Source: Comamonadaceae bacterium
GTDB taxonomy: Bacteria; Pseudomonadota; Gammaproteobacteria; Burkholderiales; Burkholderiaceae_C
Direction of reading: 5' to 3'
Length of the DNA stretch: 64,000 nucleotides
Assembly: GCA_027484575.1 (NCBI GenBank)
Contig: JAIXSQ010000016.1
Location: 1-64,000 of the forward strand
Shown here: positions 58,999 to 64,000 of the stretch, piece by piece
Numbering within the stretch: the stretch's first letter is position 1
How the letters are laid out: every line of letters starts with the position of its first letter
Position numbers and translations under genes: made by a program
Notes under the pieces: model-generated
Database searches by the model: none
What the model saw: the letters and a program-made list of their open reading frames with translations, nothing else
What the model was told of the DNA's origin: nothing

Positions 58999-59985
58999 AT
59001 GCTCAACATCTTCACGCTCGCCAACGGGCGGCTGTTCCAGGAGGAGATCGAATCCCTGGAGGAGCTGTCGAAGTTCCAGCCGATCTGGGTCGACCTCGAG
59101 TCGCCCACGCTGGAGGAAAAGCGCTGGGTCAAGCAGTACTACGGCCTGTCCATCCCCGAGGACGCGATGGACGAGGACATCGAGGAGTCGGCCCGGTTCT
59201 ACGAGGAGGACAACGGCGAGCTGCACATCCGCAGCGACTTCCTGATCGCCGACGACGACGAGCCGCGCTCGGTGCGCGTCGCGTTCATCCTGAACCAGGA
59301 GAACCAGTCGCTGCGCAGCAAGGGCGTGCTGTTCTCGATCCACGACGAGGACGTGCCGGTGTTCCGGCTGCTGCGGCTGCGCGCGCGGCGCGCGCCGGGC
59401 CTGATCGAGGACGCCAAGGACGTGCTGCTCAAGCTGTTCGACGCGGACGCCGAATACTCCGCCGACACGCTCGAGGGCATCTACGACGAACTGGAGAAGG
59501 TCTCCAAGCAGGTGCTGTCCGGCGAGGTGACCGACACGCTCGCCGGCGAGGTGCTGGGCGACATCGCGCGGCAGGAGGACCTGAACGGCCGCATCCGCCG
59601 CAACGTGATGGACACCCGGCGCGCGGTGAGCTTCATGATGCGCAGCCGCATGCTGTCGGCCGGCCAGTTCGAGGAGGCGCGGCAGATCCTGCGCGACATC
59701 GAGTCGCTGGACAACCACACGGCCTTCCTGTTCGACAAGATCAACTTCCTGATGGACGCCACCGTCGGCTTCATCAACATCAACCAGAACAAGATCATCA
59801 AGATCTTCTCGGTGGCCAGCGTGGCGCTGCTGCCGCCGACGCTGGTGGCCAGCCTGTACGGCATGAACTTCCAGTTCATGCCCGAGCTGCAGTGGCAGCT
59901 GGGCTACCCGTTCGCGCTGGCGCTGATGGCCGCCAGCGCGCTGGTGCCCATGTGGTACTTCCGCAAGCGGGGCTGGCTGCGCTGA
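58999..59985 (+). CDS. corA: Magnesium/cobalt transporter CorA
   Basis: 328 aa. Large acidic cytoplasmic domain followed by two C-terminal membrane spans. The selectivity motif YGMNFQFMPELQW (GMN) ends the first span near residue 290. Pentameric Mg2+ channel. Adjacent to a convergent metal efflux operon. Confidence 0.95.
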   Translation: MLNIFTLANGRLFQEEIESLEELSKFQPIWVDLESPTLEEKRWVKQYYGLSIPEDAMDEDIEESARFYEEDNGELHIRSDFLIADDDEPRSVRVAFILNQENQSLRSKGVLFSIHDEDVPVFRLLRLRARRAPGLIEDAKDVLLKLFDADAEYSADTLEGIYDELEKVSKQVLSGEVTDTLAGEVLGDIARQEDLNGRIRRNVMDTRRAVSFMMRSRMLSAGQFEEARQILRDIESLDNHTAFLFDKINFLMDATVGFININQNKIIKIFSVASVALLPPTLVASLYGMNFQFMPELQWQLGYPFALALMAASALVPMWYFRKRGWLR

Positions 59986-60025
59986 AGCCGGCCTTGCGCC
60001 GGGCCCGGCGGCGGCCCGCCCGCCC

Positions 60026-63000
60026 TCAGACCTGCTCCTGCACCTGGGCCGCCTCGAGGTCGCGCTGGCGCTGGCGCTCGCGCTCCCTGGGGCTGCCGAA
60101 CCAGCTGGCGTAGAGCACCGGCAGCACCACCAGCGTCAGCAGCGTCGCGGTGAACAGGCCGCCGATGATCACCACCGCAAGCGGCCGCTGCGTCTCCGAG
60201 CCGATGTCGGTCGACAGCGCCATGGGCAGCAGGCCCAGGGCCGCCAGCAGTGCCGTCATCAGCACCGTGCGCAGCCGCTGCATCGAGCCCTCGCGCACGG
60301 CATCGACCACGTTCATGCCGGCCGCCTGCAGCTGCTGGAACACCGACAGCATCACCACCCCGTTGAGCACGGCCTGCCCCGACAGGGCGATGAAGCCGAT
60401 GGCCGCGGACACCGACAGCGGGATGTTCAGCACGAACAGCGCGACGAAGCCCCCGATCAGCGCCAGCGGCACGTTCAGCAGGATCAGCGCGGCGCGCTTG
60501 AGCGAGCCGAACGCGTCGAACAGCAGCACGAAGATCAGCAGCAGCGAGATCGGCACCACCAGCGCCAGCCGCTTCATGGCCCGCTCCTGGTTCTCGAACT
60601 CGCCGGACCAGTTGATCGCGTAGCCGTCGGGCACGTCGACCGAGGCCACGCGCCGTTTCATGTCGGCCACCACCGAGCCCATGTCCCGGCCCTTGATGAA
60701 CACGCCGATGGCCATGGTGCGCCGGCCGGCCTCGCGGGCGATGTTCATCGCGCCGCTGGTCTCGCGGATGGTGGCCACGCTGCCCAGCTGGGTGTAGCCG
60801 CCGTCGGGCGTGGGAATCAGCGTCTGCGGCAGCGCGCCGATGGCGCGCCGGTCCTCGGGCAGGCGCACCGCCACCGCGAACTTGCGCTCGCCCTCCCAGA
60901 TCTGGGTGGCCGCCTTGCCGCCCAGCGCCGCCTCGATCACGTCCTGCACGTCGCTCACGTTCAGGCCCAGGCGCGCGGCACGGCGGCGGTCGATGTCGAT
61001 GGCCAGCTGCGGCTGCTCGCCGAAGCGGTCGATCTCGGCGCGCGAGACGCCCTCGACGCCCTTGACCTGGTGCTGCACCGCCTGCGTGATGCGGCGCAGC
61101 TCGCCCAGGTCGTCGCCCACGACCTTCAGCACGATCTGGCCCTTGATCTGCGAGATCGACTCGAGCACGTTGTCGCGGATCGGCTGCGAAAAGGCCGGAT
61201 CGACCCCCGGAATCTTGGACAGCGCGCGGTCCATCTCGTCCAGCAGCTCGTCGCGCGTGAGGCCCTTACGCCACTCCTCGGCCGGCTTCAGGTCCACGTA
61301 GACCTCGGCCATGCTGATGGTCTTGGGGTCGGTGCCGTCCTCGGGCTGGCCGGCCTTGGAGACGACCGTGCGCACCTCGGGGACGGTCAGCAGCGCCTTG
61401 CGCGCCTGGTTGAGCACGTGGCTCGCCTCGGCATTGGAGATGTTGGCCGGCAGGTCGAAGTTGACCCAGAGCGTGCCCTCGTTCAGCTCCGGCAGGAACT
61501 CGGACCCCAGGCGCGAGGCGGCCACGATCGACAGGCCGAAGGTGGCCAGCGCGATGGCGACCACGGCGCGGCGGTGGCCCAGGGCCCAGTCGAGCACCGG
61601 CAGGTACAGGCGCTTGGCCGTCGCCACGACGCGGTTGTCGCCGTGCGGCAGCCCGCGGCGCAGCACCCAGTAGGCGACCAGGGGCACCAAGGTCAGCGAG
61701 AAGATCAGGGAGCCGATCAGCGCCGCGGTGACCGACAGCGCCATGGGCTCGAAGATGCGGCCCTCGTGGCGCTGCAGCGCGAAGATCGGGATGTGGGCCG
61801 CGATGATGATCAGCATCGAGAACAGCGTCGGCCGGCCCACCTCGTTGGTGGCCTGCTTGATCACCTCGCGCCGCTCGCTCTCCTTCATGTCCTCTCGCTG
61901 CGAGGCGAGCCTGTGCATGATGTTCTCGACCACGATCACGGCGCCGTCGACGATGATCCCGAAGTCCAGCGCGCCCAGCGACAGCAGGTTGGCCGGCACG
62001 CCCATGATCTTCAGGCCCAGGAACGTGGACAGCAGCGCCAGCGGGATCACCAGCACCACCGCCAGGCTGGCGCGCAGGTTGGACAGGAAGATGTACAGCA
62101 CCAGCGAGACCAGCAAGGCCCCTTCGACCAGGTTCTTGAAGACGGTCGACAGCGTCTTGCCCATCAGCCAGGTGCGGTCGTAGTACGGCACGATCTCCAC
62201 GCCCTTGGGCAGGCCGCGCTCGTTGAGCTGGGCGATGCGTTCCTTGACGGCCTTGAGCACCACGCTGGGGTTCTCGCCGCGCCGCATGATCACGATGCCG
62301 GTGACGATGTCGTCGTCGCCGTCCTGGCCCACGATGCCCAGGCGCGGCACCGCGCCGATGCGCACCTGCGCGATGTCGCGCACCAGGATCGGCGTGCCGT
62401 TGCGGGCGGTCACGACGATCTCGCCGATGTCGTCGGGCGAGCGCAGCAGGCCGATGCCGCGGATCGTGTACTGCTGGTCGCCCTGGGCGACGTAGCTGCC
62501 GCCGGCGTTGGCGTTGCCGCGGCCCAGCGCATCGAGCAGGTTCTGGAAGGTCAGCCTGGTGGCCCGCAGCTTCTCGAGGTCGGGCTGCACTTCGTACTGC
62601 TTGATGTAGCCGCCCATGGCCACCACGTCGGCCACGCCGGGCACCTGGCGCAGCGCGCGCTCGACCACCCAGTCCTCCAGCGTGCGCAGCTCGGTCGTGG
62701 TCTGGCCATCGCCCTTGAGGCGGTAGCGCATGATCTCGCCCACCGGCGTGGCGTTGGGCGCGACGTTCACCTCGGCCCCTTCGGGCAGGTCGATGCCGCG
62801 CAGCCGCTCGTTGACCTGCTGCCGCACGATGTTGACGTTGGCCGCGTCGTCGTAGGTGACGACGGTGAACGACAGGCCGAACTGCGTGTGCGAGAACAGG
62901 CGGATGGAGTTGGGCAGGCCCGACAGCGCCGTCTCGACCGGCAGCGTGACCTGTTTCTCCACTTCCTCGGCCGCGCGGCCGGGGTACAGCGCGATCACCG

Positions 63001-63139
63001 TGACCTGGGTGTCGGTCACGTCCGGAAAGGCTTCGACGGACAGGTTGCTGAACGCGAACAGGCCGGCCAGGGCGAACAGCAACGTGCCCAGCACCACAAA
63101 CAGGGGCTGGTGCAGCGCGAAATGGATCAGGCGCTTCAT
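60026..63139 (-). CDS. czcA: Heavy-metal efflux RND permease, CzcA/CusA family
   Basis: 1037 aa inner-membrane proton antiporter with 12 spans and two large periplasmic loops. TM4 carries DFGIIVDGAVIVVEN, the pattern of the HME group for divalent Zn/Co/Cd/Ni rather than Cu/Ag pumps. VEAFPDVTDTQVTV and LPVETALSGLPN are typical N-terminal loop motifs. It overlaps the adaptor gene by 4 nt (ATGA). No CzcC or regulator lies downstream; they may be upstream of the window end. Confidence 0.93.
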   Translation of the reverse strand: MKRLIHFALHQPLFVVLGTLLFALAGLFAFSNLSVEAFPDVTDTQVTVIALYPGRAAEEVEKQVTLPVETALSGLPNSIRLFSHTQFGLSFTVVTYDDAANVNIVRQQVNERLRGIDLPEGAEVNVAPNATPVGEIMRYRLKGDGQTTTELRTLEDWVVERALRQVPGVADVVAMGGYIKQYEVQPDLEKLRATRLTFQNLLDALGRGNANAGGSYVAQGDQQYTIRGIGLLRSPDDIGEIVVTARNGTPILVRDIAQVRIGAVPRLGIVGQDGDDDIVTGIVIMRRGENPSVVLKAVKERIAQLNERGLPKGVEIVPYYDRTWLMGKTLSTVFKNLVEGALLVSLVLYIFLSNLRASLAVVLVIPLALLSTFLGLKIMGVPANLLSLGALDFGIIVDGAVIVVENIMHRLASQREDMKESERREVIKQATNEVGRPTLFSMLIIIAAHIPIFALQRHEGRIFEPMALSVTAALIGSLIFSLTLVPLVAYWVLRRGLPHGDNRVVATAKRLYLPVLDWALGHRRAVVAIALATFGLSIVAASRLGSEFLPELNEGTLWVNFDLPANISNAEASHVLNQARKALLTVPEVRTVVSKAGQPEDGTDPKTISMAEVYVDLKPAEEWRKGLTRDELLDEMDRALSKIPGVDPAFSQPIRDNVLESISQIKGQIVLKVVGDDLGELRRITQAVQHQVKGVEGVSRAEIDRFGEQPQLAIDIDRRRAARLGLNVSDVQDVIEAALGGKAATQIWEGERKFAVAVRLPEDRRAIGALPQTLIPTPDGGYTQLGSVATIRETSGAMNIAREAGRRTMAIGVFIKGRDMGSVVADMKRRVASVDVPDGYAINWSGEFENQERAMKRLALVVPISLLLIFVLLFDAFGSLKRAALILLNVPLALIGGFVALFVLNIPLSVSAAIGFIALSGQAVLNGVVMLSVFQQLQAAGMNVVDAVREGSMQRLRTVLMTALLAALGLLPMALSTDIGSETQRPLAVVIIGGLFTATLLTLVVLPVLYASWFGSPRERERQRQRDLEAAQVQEQV

Positions 63140-64000
63140 GGGCGCGGACCGCTCGCGGCCACGGGTGCGGAAGCCGCACCGGCGGCACGGGCCGCGGCGG
63201 ACGCCGTCTGGCCCGCCGACTCGGCGGCCGCCCAGTACTGGCGGGCCAGCATCAGCAGGTTCTCGGACACCACCTGCTCACCGGCCTGCAGGCCGCGCGA
63301 GACGATGGCATCGCGGCCACCCTGCCACGCGAGCTCGACGTCGCGGGGCTCGAAGACGCCAGGCTGCACCTGCACCATCACCCAGTGGCGCGTGCCGCGC
63401 AGCGAGACCGCCTTGGCCGGCACGGTCACGCCCTCGGGCAGCTGGCGCTCGACCCGCGCGGTGGCCAGCATCTCGGCTTTGAGCAGCCGCTGCGGGTTGG
63501 GCACCAGGCCGCGGACCTTGATCGTGCGGGTCGCCGGATCGATCGCGTCGGCGGCGGTCAGCACGGTGCCGTCGAAACGCTGGCCCGGCAGGCTGGGCAC
63601 CACCAGCTCGAAGCGCGCGCCGGGGCGCAGCACGCCCACCTCGGTTTCGCGCGCATCGATCTGCACCCACAGCGAGGTGGGATCACTCACCACGAACAGG
63701 GGCGGCACGCCGGGGCCGCCCTGGTCGGGGCGCAGCTCCTGCCCGGGCGTGAGATTGCGCTCGACGACCAGGCCGGCGATGCCGGACACGAGCGCCAGGC
63801 GCTGGTCGACGCCCACGCCGCTGCCGTACAGGCGGGTGCGGGCCTCGGCGCGCTGCACCTCGGCCTGCGTGCGGGCGGCCTCCGCCTCGGCCTGCTCCAA
63901 GTCCTTGCGGGCGACCACCCCGGCGTCGAACAGCTCGCGCTGGCGTGCCAGGGACTTGCCGGCCAGTGCCGCATCGACCCGCGCCTTGGCGGCGTCGGCC
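63136..64000 (-). CDS. czcB: RND efflux periplasmic adaptor (membrane fusion protein), CzcB-like, 5' end missing
   Basis: At least 287 codons, open at the window edge. Visible parts are the alpha-helical hairpin (ARQRELFDAGVVARKDLEQA), a lipoyl-like segment (SGIAGLVVERNLTPGQEL), the beta-barrel (WVQIDARETEVGVLRPGARF) and the membrane-proximal C-terminus. The tail is Ala-rich without a His-rich metal-binding end. It pairs with the CzcA-like pump. Confidence 0.9.
   Translation of the reverse strand, partial: ADAAKARVDAALAGKSLARQRELFDAGVVARKDLEQAEAEAARTQAEVQRAEARTRLYGSGVGVDQRLALVSGIAGLVVERNLTPGQELRPDQGGPGVPPLFVVSDPTSLWVQIDARETEVGVLRPGARFELVVPSLPGQRFDGTVLTAADAIDPATRTIKVRGLVPNPQRLLKAEMLATARVERQLPEGVTVPAKAVSLRGTRHWVMVQVQPGVFEPRDVELAWQGGRDAIVSRGLQAGEQVVSENLLMLARQYWAAAESAGQTASAAARAAGAASAPVAASGPRP

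Overview
The window is high-GC, densely packed bacterial chromosome. Gene content and order (tRNA-Tyr/Gly/Thr-tuf, trpE-G-D-C-ung, rpe, lptA-lptB-rpoN, fur divergent from bamE, hprK-ptsN-hpf, the one-piece gshA of proteobacterial type, argS-SPOR-dsbA, leuS-lptE-holA-proA) point to a betaproteobacterium of the order Burkholderiales, most likely Comamonadaceae or a close relative. I cannot name the genus. Most of the window is ordinary housekeeping chromosome. I see no prophage, insertion sequence, integrase, CRISPR array or rRNA gene.

Layout. 1-600: start of tuf with three tRNA genes upstream, on the minus strand. 0.7-8.3 kb: a patatin-like lipase, then a minus-strand tryptophan operon (trpL leader, trpE, trpG, threonine aldolase, LysE-type exporter, trpD, trpC, ung). 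8.4-13.3 kb: chalcone-isomerase-like secreted protein, gph, a catalase-like gene with small companion ORFs, rpe. 13.3-17.5 kb: apaG, a GlsB/YeaQ membrane protein, a halohydrin-dehalogenase-like gene, thiL, a secreted nuclease, pgpA, pncC. 17.5-20.6 kb: a Tat-exported nitroreductase-like protein divergent from a LysR regulator, followed by a fluoroacetate-dehalogenase-like hydrolase. 20.6-29.2 kb: a long minus-strand run (SEC-C protein, PIN protein, RNA methyltransferase, rpoN, lptB, lptA, dsbA, SPOR protein, argS). 29.3-38.4 kb: psiF-like, DUF2214, LysR, malate synthase G, DUF1631, CWC protein, MFS pump, YafJ amidotransferase. 38.4-44.6 kb: glutathione genes (gshB, a GST, gshA) interleaved with an orphan binding protein, kup and a palindromic repeat. 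44.7-53.8 kb: proA, holA, lptE, leuS, ExbD/ExbB, dapB, bamE. 53.8-56.8 kb: fur, hprK, ptsN, hpf and two tiny ORFs. 57-64 kb: isochorismatase-like hydrolase, second patatin, corA and the start of a Czc-type metal efflux operon.

Most notable observations. (1) A short leader ORF with a Trp-Pro-Trp core and downstream hairpins lies just upstream of trpE and looks like a tryptophan attenuator. (2) The full-length HPII-type catalase has lost both distal catalytic residues (His to Gly, Asn to Ala) but keeps the proximal heme-ligand Tyr. (3) A gene that looks like a plain short-chain dehydrogenase carries the complete halohydrin dehalogenase signature, and a fluoroacetate-dehalogenase-like gene lies 5 kb away. 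(4) A threonine aldolase and an amino-acid exporter sit inside the trp operon. (5) Three consecutive palindromes fill the junction between convergent genes at 41.2-41.3 kb, two of them overlapping stop codons.
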